DNA of 19,718 nt from Oscillospiraceae bacterium (lineage in GTDB: Bacteria > Bacillota > Clostridia > Oscillospirales > Acutalibacteraceae). Each line of letters opens with the position of its first letter. Position 1 is the first letter of the stretch. The translations under genes and the position numbers were made by a program. This document shows, piece after piece, positions 1 to 7,598 of this stretch. The notes under the pieces were generated by a model. That model was not told where the DNA came from. It saw only the letters and a program-made list of their open reading frames with translations, and made no database searches. The DNA lies in contig JAISWM010000049.1 in NCBI GenBank assembly GCA_031270785.1, forward strand, positions 1 through 19,718. Reading direction: 5' to 3'.

Positions 1-755
1 GAAGTTGCAAATCTGCCACCATCTAACTGAACCATAGGCCTTAAATCAGGCGGAATGATCGGGAGAGCATCTAATACCATCCATTCGGGGCGATTTCCGG
101 ACAATCTGAAAGATTCTACAGTTTCCAGTCTTTTTAAAACACGAATCTTTTTTTGCCCGGAAGCAGATAATAATTCTTCTTTCAAATTTTCAGACAAAGA
201 CTCCAAATCTATATCCTGCAAAAGTTTTTTAATAGTCTCGGCTCCCATTCCGGCTTGAAAATCATCTTCATATTTTTCGAGCATGTCCCTGTATTCTTTT
301 TCGTTTAAAAATTGATATTTACTAAGTTCCTTTACATTACCCGGGTCAGTAACAATATAGCACGCAAAATATAAAATTTTTTCAAGCATACGCGGGGAAA
401 TATCAAGCATTAATCCAATTCTAGACGGTATTCCCTTAAAATACCAAATATGCGAAACAGGAGCGGCAAGTTCGACGTGGCCCATTCTTTCGCGCCGAAC
501 CTTAGCCCTCGTAACTTCTACGCCGCATCTGTCACAAATTTTACCTTTATACCTTATTCTTTTGTATTTTCCGCAGTGGCATTCCCAATCTTTTTGCGGC
601 CCGAATATTTTTTCGCAGAAAAGGCCGTCCACTTCCGGTTTCAACGTTCTGTAATTTATGGTTTCCGGTTTTTTTACTTCTCCAAAAGACCAGCTTTTAA
701 TTTTTTCCGGTGAAGCCAGACCTATTTTTATTGACTCGAAAACATTAAAATCCAT
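1..755 (-). CDS. rpoC: DNA-directed RNA polymerase beta' subunit, N-terminal part (cut by window edge)
   Basis: Beta' subunit of RNA polymerase, which with beta forms the catalytic cleft. I translated the minus strand from the ATG at 755-753; it is open for 251 codons to the window edge, so only about a fifth of the usual ~1200 residues is seen. The start fits the family (MDFNVFESIKIGLASPEKI) and is preceded by AAAGGGG eight bases upstream. The N-terminal zinc-binding module is visible: Cys59 and Cys61 (CHCGKY) and Cys74 and Cys77 (CDRCGVEVT). It is followed by the conserved stretch MGHVELAAPVSHIWYFKGIP and, near the edge, PPDLRPMVQLDGGRFATS, which begins the region leading to the active site. 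It lies downstream of rpoB on the same strand, as usual, but the spacer is unusually long (537 bp) and filled with repeats. No separate promoter was recognised. Confidence 0.97.
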   Translation of the reverse strand, partial: MDFNVFESIKIGLASPEKIKSWSFGEVKKPETINYRTLKPEVDGLFCEKIFGPQKDWECHCGKYKRIRYKGKICDRCGVEVTRAKVRRERMGHVELAAPVSHIWYFKGIPSRIGLMLDISPRMLEKILYFACYIVTDPGNVKELSKYQFLNEKEYRDMLEKYEDDFQAGMGAETIKKLLQDIDLESLSENLKEELLSASGQKKIRVLKRLETVESFRLSGNRPEWMVLDALPIIPPDLRPMVQLDGGRFAT

Positions 756-776
756 ATTCTAAACCCCTTTAATATA

Positions 777-1208
777 TACAGTAAAAACTTTTTGAAATAG
801 TGGCATTTTTGCTTTTTCACGCGCTTGTGTGTGTGGGTGGGGAGCACAAACAATATATTTCTAAATGGCTTTTATAGCTAAAATCTCTAAAAATGTTTAA
901 TTTTTTACTACTCTCTCCCCGCCGCCGCGGGGAGAGACCGTACGAACAAATTTACTTTTTTACAACGCAGCAGCTATAGTAAAAACTTTTTAAAATGGTG
1001 GCATTTTTGTTTTTCCCGCACTTGTGTGTGGGACGCAGAATATATTCCTAAATGGCTTTTATAGCTAAAATATCTAAAAATGTTTAATTTTTACTACTCT
1101 CTCCCCGCCGCCGCGGGGAGAGACCGTACGAACAAATTTACTTTTTTAAAACGCAGCAGCTATAGTAAAAACTTTTTAAAATGGTGGCATTTTTGTTTGT
1201 CCCGCACT
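777..1208. repeat. Family C tandem repeat (two full copies of 198 and 186 bp, plus a partial third) between rpoB and rpoC
   Basis: Three successive copies begin near 777, 975 and 1161. Each opens with TAYAGTAAAAACTTTTTRAAA, runs through GTGGCATTTTTG and a GTGTGTG stretch, and ends with a GC-rich stem (CTCTCCCCGC...GCGGGGAGAG) and CAGCTATA. The copies differ mainly in the GTGTG stretch, where the first is 12 bp longer. The second half of the unit resembles family B elements (TATAGCT...stem...AACAAATTTACTTTT...CAGCTATA). The third copy breaks off after GTGGCATTTTTG, where a family A element begins. All of this would be transcribed inside the rpoB-rpoC message. Confidence 0.9.
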
Positions 1209-1296
1209 GATCATGTCTCCAACTAGTTGAAATTTCTTCGTCCCCCCGCCTATGGCGGGGGAGTGAAAGATATTATCAATTAATTTGGGTCACTAC
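1209..1296 (-). mobile_element. Family A palindromic element overlapping the rpoB stop codon
   Basis: About 88 bp with the layout of the other family A copies: outer arm TCATGTCTCCAACTAGTTGA, central stem CCCCCCGCC-TATG-GGCGGGGGAG, then the other arm ending GGGTCACTAC. The arm ending in GTAGTGACCC (minus strand) contains the TAG stop codon of rpoB. No target duplication flanks this copy; its other side abuts a truncated family C repeat. Confidence 0.8.
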
Positions 1297-4200
1297 TCGT
1301 CGTAGTTATCATCTTCGTCTTCATCGTCTTCATCATCATTAAAATCCTCTGCCAACATATCCGAAGACTCAAATTCATTTTCTCCCTCGAGGCCGCCGTC
1401 TATACTAAATCCGGCTTCATCAGTCATCACTTGTTTTTCGGACAATATACCCTCTTTAACAACTGATACTACATTATCTTCATCATCAAAATTTCTCTTA
1501 AGATCTATCTCTTCGTTGTTCCCATTGAGTACGGCTACATCAAGGCCCATTGACTGCAATTCTTTTATAAGAACTTTAAAAGATTCAGGTATACCCGGTT
1601 TAGGTACGTTTTGACCTTTTACAATTGATTCATACGTTTTTACTCTTCCAACAACGTCATCAGATTTTACAGTCAGTATTTCCTGAAGCGTATATGCAGC
1701 TCCATACGCTTCAAGTGCCCATACTTCCATTTCCCCGAAACGCTGCCCTCCAAACTGCGCTTTTCCCCCAAGAGGCTGCTGAGTTACTAAAGAATATGGC
1801 CCTGTGGATCTGGCGTGAATTTTATCGTCTACTAAATGGTGAAGTTTTAGATAATACATATATCCAACTGTAACCGGATTGTCGAAATACTCGCCGGTTC
1901 TGCCATCTTTAAGCCATATTTTACCATTTTCATTATACCCGGCTTTTTTAAGGCACTCTTCTATATCCTCTTCATGAGCGCCGTCAAAAACGGGTGTCAT
2001 TACTTTCCAGCCAAGAGATTTAGCGGCATATCCCAAATGAACTTCCAATACCTGGCCGATATTCATACGTGAAGGAACACCTAAAGGATTTAAAACTATG
2101 TCAAGGGGAGTGCCGTCGGGTAAAAACGGCATATCTTCAACAGGTAATATTCTGGAAACAACACCTTTATTTCCATGGCGCCCCGCCATTTTATCCCCAA
2201 CTGAAATTTTTCTTTTTTGCGCTATATAACACCTCACGATTTTATTTACACCGGAAGAAAGTTCTTCTTTATTATCTTCTTTTGTAAATACTTTCACATC
2301 TACAATTATCCCGTATTCACCGTGAGGAACCCTAAGGGAAGTGTCTCTGACTTCTCTTGCTTTTTCACCAAATATGGCTCTGAGCAGTCTTTCTTCGGCG
2401 GTAAGCTCTGTTTCACCCTTTGGCGTTACTTTTCCAACCAGTATGTCTCCGGCACGTACTTCGGCACCAACTCTAATGATACCGCATTCATCAAGATCTT
2501 TTAATAAATCTTCGTTTACGTTCGGAATATCCCGAGTTATATCTTCAGGCCCCAGTTTGGTATCTCTTGCTTCAATTTCATATTTTTCAATGTGTATAGA
2601 AGTATACACATCTTCTCTTACTACCTTTTCACTTATTAAAACGGCGTCTTCGTAGTTATACCCTTCCCAAGTCATAAAACCGACAAGAGCGTTTTTACCC
2701 AAACTGATCTCACCGTTTTGAGTAGCAAAGCCATCAGCTAAAACCTCGTCTTTTTCAACCCTTTGGCCATTATCTACAATCGGTACTTGGTTTATGCACG
2801 TGCTCTGATTCGAACGCACAAACTTAGTAAGTTTAAAGTTTTCTTTTTCTCCTGAATCATACTTTATGACAATATGTTCTGCATCCACTTTTTTAATAAT
2901 CCCGGATTCTTTTGCCAGTATACATACTCCGGAGTCAACGCCGGCTTGATATTCAATACCCGTCCCAACGATCGGAGCTTCTGATTTTAAAAGCGGAACA
3001 GCTTGTTTTTGCATGTTTGACCCCATTAAAGCACGGCTGGCGTCATCGTTTTCTAAAAACGGTATCATAGCGGTTGCTACTGAAACAACCATTTTAGGAG
3101 ATACGTCCATAAATTCCGCTTTGTCTCTTTCCACCTCAACAAACTGATCACGATATCTGCCGTTTATTTTTGGATTTACAAATCTTCCGTTTTCATCTAA
3201 AGGCTCGTTTGCCTGCGCTACTATATAATCGTCTTCCACATCGGCCGTCATATATACAACTTCTGCAGTAACAACTCCGGATTTATCTATTTTTCTAAAA
3301 GGAGCCTCTATAAACCCATACTCATTAATCTTAGCAAAAGAAGCCAAGTAAGATATAAGCCCGATATTAGGCCCTTCAGGGGTTTCTATAGGGCACATAC
3401 GGCCGTAGTGGCTGTAATGAACGTCTCTGACCTCAAACCCCGCTCTTTCTCTTGAAAGCCCACCGGGGCCAAGAGCGGACAAACGCCTTTTATGAGTAAG
3501 TTCAGATAGCGGATTAGTTTGGTCCATAAACTGAGAAAGCGGCGAAGAACCAAAAAATTCTTTTATAGCGGCTACAATAGGACGTATATTTATAAGCGCG
3601 TGAGGAGTTATGACTTCCAAATCTTGAGCCTGAAGGGTCATTCTTTCCCTTATTACCCTTTCAAGCCTTGCAAATCCTATTCTGAATTGATTTTGCAGAA
3701 GTTCCCCAACAGAGCGTATCCTTCTGTTCCCCAGGTGGTCTATGTCGTCCACTGTACCTATACCGCTTGCAAGGCAATTAACGTAGTTAACAGCGGCAAA
3801 AATATCATCAATAATAATATGTTTCGGCACAAGTTCGTCCATTCTAAGGTATATGCTTCTCTTAATTTCTTCTTTAGAGCTGCAAGAATCCATAATTTCC
3901 GTTAAAACACCAAATCTTACTTTCTCCCTGATCTTGCATTCATTTTCAATGTCAAAATCAAAAAAATTATTTGCGCTTACCATACCATTAGATATAATTT
4001 TAATTTCTTTGTCGCCTTTTTTAATGTAAACAACGCATACACCCGCGTTTTCTATCTGATGAGCTTGTTCAACCGACACCACTTCGCCCATATCAGCAAT
4101 AATTTCACCGGTTCGTGGGTCAGGTACGGGCCTTGAAAGTTCTTGCCCTTTTATTCTCCCGGAAATAGATAGCTTTTTATTGTATTTATATCTTCCTACT

Positions 4201-5012
4201 CTGGAAATCTCATATCTTCTGACATCAAAAAGGAGAGAGCTTAAATGAGACTGTGCGCTTTCGCTTGTAGGGAGCTCACCGGGTTTTAATTTTTTATATA
4301 TTTCAAACAACGCTTCTTCCGTATTGGTACACACATCTTTTTTAAGGGTTGCTAAAATACGCTCATCATCGCCAAAATACTCTATGATATCTAAATCTGT
4401 GCTAAGCCCTAAGGCGCGCATAAAAACGGTAACGGGAATTTTTCTGTTTTTATCTATCCTGACGTATAAAACGTCATTTACATCGTTTTCATATTCAATC
4501 CAAACACCGCGGTTAGGAATAAGCGTGGCGCTGAACATTTCTTTTCCAGTTTTATCATATTCCATTTTAAAATAGACGCCCGGCGACCTTACAAGCTGCG
4601 AAACAACAACTCTTTCAGCACCGTTTACAATAAAAGTTCCGCTATCCGTCATAAGCGGGAAATCGCCCATAAATACGTCAGACTCTTTTACCTCGCCGCT
4701 TTCTTTGTTTAAAAGCCTGGCGGTAACTCTGAGAGCGGCAGCGTAAGTGGTTTCTTTTTCTTTGCACTCATCAACCGTATAATTAGGGTGATCAAGATCC
4801 AGAGTATAATCAGTGAAGTCTAAAACCAAATTACCGGCATAATCGGTAATGCCGGAAACATCTTTAAAAACTTCTTTAAGACCTTCATTTAAAAACCAGT
4901 AATATGAATTTTTTTGTACCTCAATAAGATTAGGAATTTTTAAAACCTCGTCTGTTTTTGAAAAACTCATCCTTGTAGTCTTGCCGAATTTAGTTGGTTT
5001 GACATTCACCAT
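1293..5012 (-). CDS. rpoB: DNA-directed RNA polymerase beta subunit
   Basis: Full-length beta subunit (1239 residues) of RNA polymerase. The N-terminus (MVNVKPTKFGKTTRMSFSK) and the block FPLMTDSGTFIVNGAERVVV are typical of Clostridia. The rifampicin-binding segment around residues 490-515 (SPLSQFMDQTNPLSELTHKRR, then LSALGPGGLSRERAG) keeps the Asp, His and Ser positions at which resistance changes usually occur, so it looks drug-sensitive. Further on come PIETPEGPNIGLI, the lysine- and glycine-rich block GDKMAGRHGNKGVVS, and the C-terminal QPLGGKAQFGGQRFGEMEVWA. The protein ends in a long acidic tail. The ATG start is weakly supported by GGAG about 13 bases upstream. The stop codon lies inside a family A repeat, so the tail may have been shortened or changed by that insertion. 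It normally follows ribosomal genes; here the upstream neighbour is tyrS, divergently oriented. Confidence 0.99.
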   Translation of the reverse strand: MVNVKPTKFGKTTRMSFSKTDEVLKIPNLIEVQKNSYYWFLNEGLKEVFKDVSGITDYAGNLVLDFTDYTLDLDHPNYTVDECKEKETTYAAALRVTARLLNKESGEVKESDVFMGDFPLMTDSGTFIVNGAERVVVSQLVRSPGVYFKMEYDKTGKEMFSATLIPNRGVWIEYENDVNDVLYVRIDKNRKIPVTVFMRALGLSTDLDIIEYFGDDERILATLKKDVCTNTEEALFEIYKKLKPGELPTSESAQSHLSSLLFDVRRYEISRVGRYKYNKKLSISGRIKGQELSRPVPDPRTGEIIADMGEVVSVEQAHQIENAGVCVVYIKKGDKEIKIISNGMVSANNFFDFDIENECKIREKVRFGVLTEIMDSCSSKEEIKRSIYLRMDELVPKHIIIDDIFAAVNYVNCLASGIGTVDDIDHLGNRRIRSVGELLQNQFRIGFARLERVIRERMTLQAQDLEVITPHALINIRPIVAAIKEFFGSSPLSQFMDQTNPLSELTHKRRLSALGPGGLSRERAGFEVRDVHYSHYGRMCPIETPEGPNIGLISYLASFAKINEYGFIEAPFRKIDKSGVVTAEVVYMTADVEDDYIVAQANEPLDENGRFVNPKINGRYRDQFVEVERDKAEFMDVSPKMVVSVATAMIPFLENDDASRALMGSNMQKQAVPLLKSEAPIVGTGIEYQAGVDSGVCILAKESGIIKKVDAEHIVIKYDSGEKENFKLTKFVRSNQSTCINQVPIVDNGQRVEKDEVLADGFATQNGEISLGKNALVGFMTWEGYNYEDAVLISEKVVREDVYTSIHIEKYEIEARDTKLGPEDITRDIPNVNEDLLKDLDECGIIRVGAEVRAGDILVGKVTPKGETELTAEERLLRAIFGEKAREVRDTSLRVPHGEYGIIVDVKVFTKEDNKEELSSGVNKIVRCYIAQKRKISVGDKMAGRHGNKGVVSRILPVEDMPFLPDGTPLDIVLNPLGVPSRMNIGQVLEVHLGYAAKSLGWKVMTPVFDGAHEEDIEECLKKAGYNENGKIWLKDGRTGEYFDNPVTVGYMYYLKLHHLVDDKIHARSTGPYSLVTQQPLGGKAQFGGQRFGEMEVWALEAYGAAYTLQEILTVKSDDVVGRVKTYESIVKGQNVPKPGIPESFKVLIKELQSMGLDVAVLNGNNEEIDLKRNFDDEDNVVSVVKEGILSEKQVMTDEAGFSIDGGLEGENEFESSDMLAEDFNDDEDDEDEDDNYDE

Positions 5013-5071
5013 AGGGCAAAATCACTCCGTTCATTTGTTTGACATTTATTTTAATGTAGATACCGCTTCCC

Positions 5072-5290
5072 AAAAGCGAACTTTTCCTGTGCTTTATCCC
5101 CGCCACGGGCGGGAGAAGCAAGTTATAAAAAATTAGGTATTAAAAAAAGCGGATTTTTCGTGTGCTTTATCCCCGCCACGGGCGAAAGAAGCAAGTTATA
5201 AAAAATTAGGTATTAAAAAAAGCGGATTTTTCGTGTGCTTTATCCCCGCCCCCACCGCAAGTGGAAAAAGAATTATGAAAAATTAGACAT
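5072..5290. repeat. Three tandem 73-bp repeats upstream of rpoB
   Basis: The motif AAAAGCGRA...CCTGTGCTTTATCCCCGCC recurs with a period of 73 bp, with copies starting near 5072, 5145 and 5218. The first two carry CCACGGGCG and the shared block GCAAGTTATAAAAAATTAGG; the third diverges after the GC-rich part. The array lies just upstream of the rpoB start and so probably in its untranslated leader. A related CCGCTTTT...AAAAGCG hairpin is found in the rpsB leader near 12967. In the rest of 5013-5493 I see no gene; 5476-5485 has the short TATAGCAAAA motif found at several gene ends. Confidence 0.85.
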
Positions 5291-5382
5291 CTTTTCGAAG
5301 GGCATTAGCTGCGGTCACATTTGACGACAAATTTAGATAAAAATTAATAATTTTCGACTTGATTTCACAGCAAAATAATTGT

Positions 5383-5408
5383 ATTATCTAAGTAATTTTT
5401 GTTTTCAA
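5383..5408 (-). promoter_or_regulatory. Possible promoter for rpoB
   Basis: On the minus strand TTGAAA (5408-5403) is followed 14 bases later by GATAAT (5388-5383), with TAATAC as an alternative -10 at a 16-base spacing. The match is weak and the leader would be about 370 bases. It is the best candidate I could find in the rpoB-tyrS spacer. Confidence 0.22.
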
Positions 5409-5538
5409 ATGGAATAAATCGCGATATACTATTGTATTGAAAAATTGCACCGGTGTCAAGCATAATAATGTTAATATAGCAAAAACTATAAATATTAGAG
5501 CTGTCCGTAAATTTTACAGATTGCAATCAAAATCGACG

Positions 5539-5626
5539 GTAGTGGTCCAAATTAATTGATAATATCTTCCCCCCCGCCGATTCGCGGGGGTGAAAGAAGG
5601 AATTTCAACTATTTTATGGCGCGACC
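5539..5626 (+). mobile_element. Family A element with exact 9-bp target duplication
   Basis: 88 bp starting GTAGTGGTCCAAATTAATTG and ending ATGGCGCGACC, with a central stem CCCCCGCC...GCGGGGG. It is flanked by AAATCGACG on the left (5530-5538) and the identical AAATCGACG on the right (5627-5635). The uninterrupted site is seen in the other family D copy (AAATCGACGACAG at 12596). This is direct evidence of insertion. Confidence 0.92.
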
Positions 5627-5714
5627 AAATCGACGATGGCGTATAAAAATACTTCCCGGGAGATTTTGATGCAAAGCCATTTTTAAAGTGATGCATTTTT
5701 CGATAGTTTGCGCT

Positions 5715-5803
5715 GGTGGTGGGTCAAATTTATTGATAATATCTTTTCCCCCCGCCTATGGCGGGGGGAAAAGAAGGGATTTCTACTATTTTGGGACACG
5801 ACC
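5715..5803 (+). mobile_element. Family A element with exact 9-bp target duplication
   Basis: 89 bp starting GGTGGTGGGTCAAATTTATT and ending TTTGGGACACGACC; central stem CCCCCCGCC-TATG-GCGGGGGG. It is flanked by GTTTGCGCT on both sides (5706-5714 and 5804-5812). The unoccupied site GTTTGCGCTCTGTGAG is present at 12877-12892 in the second family D copy. Confidence 0.93.
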
Positions 5804-5901
5804 GTTTGCGCTCTGTGAGATTCACGGACAAGTCTATTACAATTTGGTAACAAAATTAAATTACCGTGATATTAATATTTATCATATAAAGAGGTAGCAG
5901 A

Positions 5902-7125
5902 TTGGGAATATATGAAGATTTATTCGCAAGAGGACTAATTGCGCAGGTTACAAATGAAAAAAAAGTCAAAGAAATGCTAAATAATGAAAGATGCGTATTT
6001 TACATAGGTTTCGAGCCTACCGCAAACAGTCTTCATGTTGGGCATTTTGTCCAGATTTTAATTATGTCCCGCTTGCAAAAAGCCGGCCATATTCCAATAA
6101 TTTTATTTGGCGGCGGAACCGGAATGATAGGCGACCCTTCCGGAAAGACGGATGTGCGAAAAATGCTTTCGGAAGAAGAAATAAATTACAATATAGAATG
6201 TTTTAAAAAGCAAGCTTCAAAATTCATCGACTTTTCAGAAGGTAAAGCAATAATGCTTAATAATTCTGATTGGCTTTGCAAATTAAATTATATAGAGTTT
6301 TTAAGAGATGTCGGAGTGCATTTTTCCGTCAATAAAATGCTCGCGGCTGAATGCTACAAACAACGTCTTGAAAAAGGCCTTACTTTCTTTGAGATGAACT
6401 ACATGGTAATGCAAAGTTATGATTTTTTAATATTAAACAGAAAATATAATTGCAAATTAGAACTTGGCGGTGATGACCAATGGAGCAACATAATCGGCGG
6501 AATAGAATTAGTTCGCCGAAAAGACGCAAAAGAGGTATACGGCCTTACCTTTGTTTTGCTAACTACCAGCCAAGGGACTAAAATGGGGAAAACAGAAAAA
6601 GGGGCACTGTGGTTAGACCCCGGTAAAACTACTCCTTATGAATTTTATCAATATTGGAGAAACACAGACGATAAAGACGTAATAAAATGTTTTAAAATTC
6701 TTACATTTCTGCCCCTCGAACAAATAAAAGAATACGAAGAAAAGCCAAAATCGGATATAAATAAATTGAAAGAAATTTTAGCTTTTGAACTTACGAAACT
6801 TGTTCACGGAGAAAAACATGCAGTAGCTGCTCAGGAGGAAGCAAAACGCATTTTTTCAGAAGGAGAAATACTTTCTGAAAACTTAATTTTAAAATTGAAA
6901 AAAGAAGACTTAAACGGCAATAAAATAGATTTAGTTTCATTGCTGGTCAAATTGGAAATGTCACCGTCAAAATCAGAATCGAGGAGATTAATCAAACAAG
7001 GCGGGATTTCTATAAATAAAGAAAAAACCTCAGACGAAAACTTAGAATTATCATCTAAGGAACTGTCCAAAGGTTTAATAATTAAAAAAGGTAAAAAAAT
7101 TTATAAAAAAGTAATATTAGAGTGA
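5902..7125 (+). CDS. tyrS: Tyrosyl-tRNA synthetase
   Basis: Charges tRNA-Tyr with tyrosine in the cytoplasm. The 407-residue length and class I motifs fit bacterial TyrS: HVGH at 45-48 (HIGH signature), GGGTGMIGDPSGK, the tyrosine-pocket block NYMVMQSYDF, GGDDQWSNI near 189-197, and KMGKT at 227-231 (KMSKS signature). The C-terminal 70 residues form an S4-type RNA-binding domain (SESRRLIKQGGISIN). The start is the TTG at 5902, supported by AAAGAGGT seven bases upstream and by the family N-terminus (MGIYEDLFARGLIAQ); the first in-frame ATG would remove 24 residues. Clostridial tyrS genes often have a T-box leader; I find no T-box core sequence in 5840-5901, which directly follows a family D repeat. 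It is transcribed divergently from rpoB. Confidence 0.98.
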   Translation: MGIYEDLFARGLIAQVTNEKKVKEMLNNERCVFYIGFEPTANSLHVGHFVQILIMSRLQKAGHIPIILFGGGTGMIGDPSGKTDVRKMLSEEEINYNIECFKKQASKFIDFSEGKAIMLNNSDWLCKLNYIEFLRDVGVHFSVNKMLAAECYKQRLEKGLTFFEMNYMVMQSYDFLILNRKYNCKLELGGDDQWSNIIGGIELVRRKDAKEVYGLTFVLLTTSQGTKMGKTEKGALWLDPGKTTPYEFYQYWRNTDDKDVIKCFKILTFLPLEQIKEYEEKPKSDINKLKEILAFELTKLVHGEKHAVAAQEEAKRIFSEGEILSENLILKLKKEDLNGNKIDLVSLLVKLEMSPSKSESRRLIKQGGISINKEKTSDENLELSSKELSKGLIIKKGKKIYKKVILE

Positions 7126-7138
7126 ATTATTTTAAGAT

Positions 7139-7352
7139 TATAGCTGTTTCGTTTGAAAAGCATCTGATTTTTATAACTTTCTCCCAACCGTCGGCCGGGA
7201 GAAAATGGTCGTGTCTCAAAATAATTGAAATCCCTTCTTTTCCCCCCGCCCATGGCGGGGGGAAAAAATATTATCAACTAATTTGACCCATCACCGAGAA
7301 AGTACACGGATAAATTTACTTTTGATGGCTGTTTTAAATCGTAACAGTTATA
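7139..7352 (+). mobile_element. Family B element interrupted by a family A element
   Basis: Left part TATAGCTGTTTCGTTTGAAA...TTTCTCCC...GGGAGAAA, right part GAGAAAGTACACGG...AAATCGTAACAGTTATA. These are the two halves of the ~115 bp family B element seen intact at 9067-9183. The break falls exactly at the right side of the GC-rich stem, where a family A copy (7207-7295) sits. Confidence 0.88.
7207..7295 (-). mobile_element. Family A element inserted in a family B element
   Basis: 89 bp starting GGTCGTGTCTCAAAATAATT and ending TTTGACCCATCACC, with stem CCCCCCGCC-CATG-GCGGGGGG. The flanks are GAGAAAAT on the left (7199-7206) and GAGAAAGT on the right (7296-7303): a target duplication with one change. 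The native B sequence here is GAGAAAGTA. Confidence 0.85.
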
Positions 7353-7364
7353 TGTAATTTTATG

Positions 7365-7453
7365 GTTGTGGGTCAAATTAGTTGGTAATATCTTCCACCC
7401 CGCTAGAACGCGTGGGGAAAAAGAAGAAGTTTCAACTATTTTGAGGCACAACC
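7365..7453 (+). mobile_element. Family A element in the tyrS-GTPase spacer
   Basis: Starts GTTGTGGGTCAAATTAGTTG and ends TTTGAGGCACAACC; the central stem is degraded (CCACCCCGC...GCGTGGGG). Flanks are AATTTTAT at 7356-7363 and AATTTTAT at 7454-7461, consistent with an 8-9 bp target duplication. It is followed by the short TATAGTAAAAATCTTTT motif at 7460. Confidence 0.82.
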
Positions 7454-7526
7454 AATTTTATAGTAAAAATCTTTTATAAGAAATAACTATAATGCAAAAA
7501 TGTTTTTTAAAATTTTGCTTATTTGC

Positions 7527-7555
7527 TTGACAAGGCGTGAAAAATATGTTAAAGT
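7527..7555 (+). promoter_or_regulatory. Promoter of the exported GTPase gene
   Basis: A perfect TTGACA (7527-7532), a 17-base spacer and TAAAGT (7550-7555, four of six consensus bases). Transcription would begin near 7562, giving a leader of about 37 bases that contains GGGAG before the ATG at 7599. This supports the downstream ATG over any start further upstream. Confidence 0.6.
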
Positions 7556-7598
7556 TAAATTGCAACAAATTAAAAAAGTATGTGGGAGTACCAACGTT

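Larger units (their letters stand above)
5494..5837 (+). mobile_element. Family D element, copy 1, carrying two family A insertions
   Basis: The outer ends are imperfect inverted repeats of about 33 bp: ATTAGAGCTGTCCGTAAA at the left, and the reverse complement of the right end reads ATAGACTTGTCCGTGAA; both continue to CAGA-GCAA. Removing the two family A insertions and one copy of each duplication leaves a core of about 149 bp containing ATACTTCCCGGGAGATTTTG and ATGCAAAGCCATTTTT. A second copy with the same core is at 12548-12910. No open reading frame of note is present. Confidence 0.85.

Noticed and set aside
777..1208. CRISPR array.
   Set aside because: The repeated unit is almost 200 bp with only two full copies and no spacers of even length; no cas genes are present.
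5741..5775. GC-rich stems of the repeats (for example CCCCCCGCC...GGCGGGGGG) as intrinsic terminators.
   Set aside because: The T-run precedes the stem and an A-run follows it on both strands, the reverse of a terminator; the stems belong to mobile-type elements with target duplications.
5838..5901. T-box riboswitch upstream of tyrS.
   Set aside because: No AGGGTGGNACCGCG-like core, no specifier-loop architecture and no terminator stem precede the start; the space is mostly repeat sequence.
7500..7598. Upstream start for the GTPase gene, adding 33 residues.
   Set aside because: It would begin ahead of the promoter's -35 box and bury the signal peptide; the ATG at 7599 has a ribosome site and a proper signal sequence.
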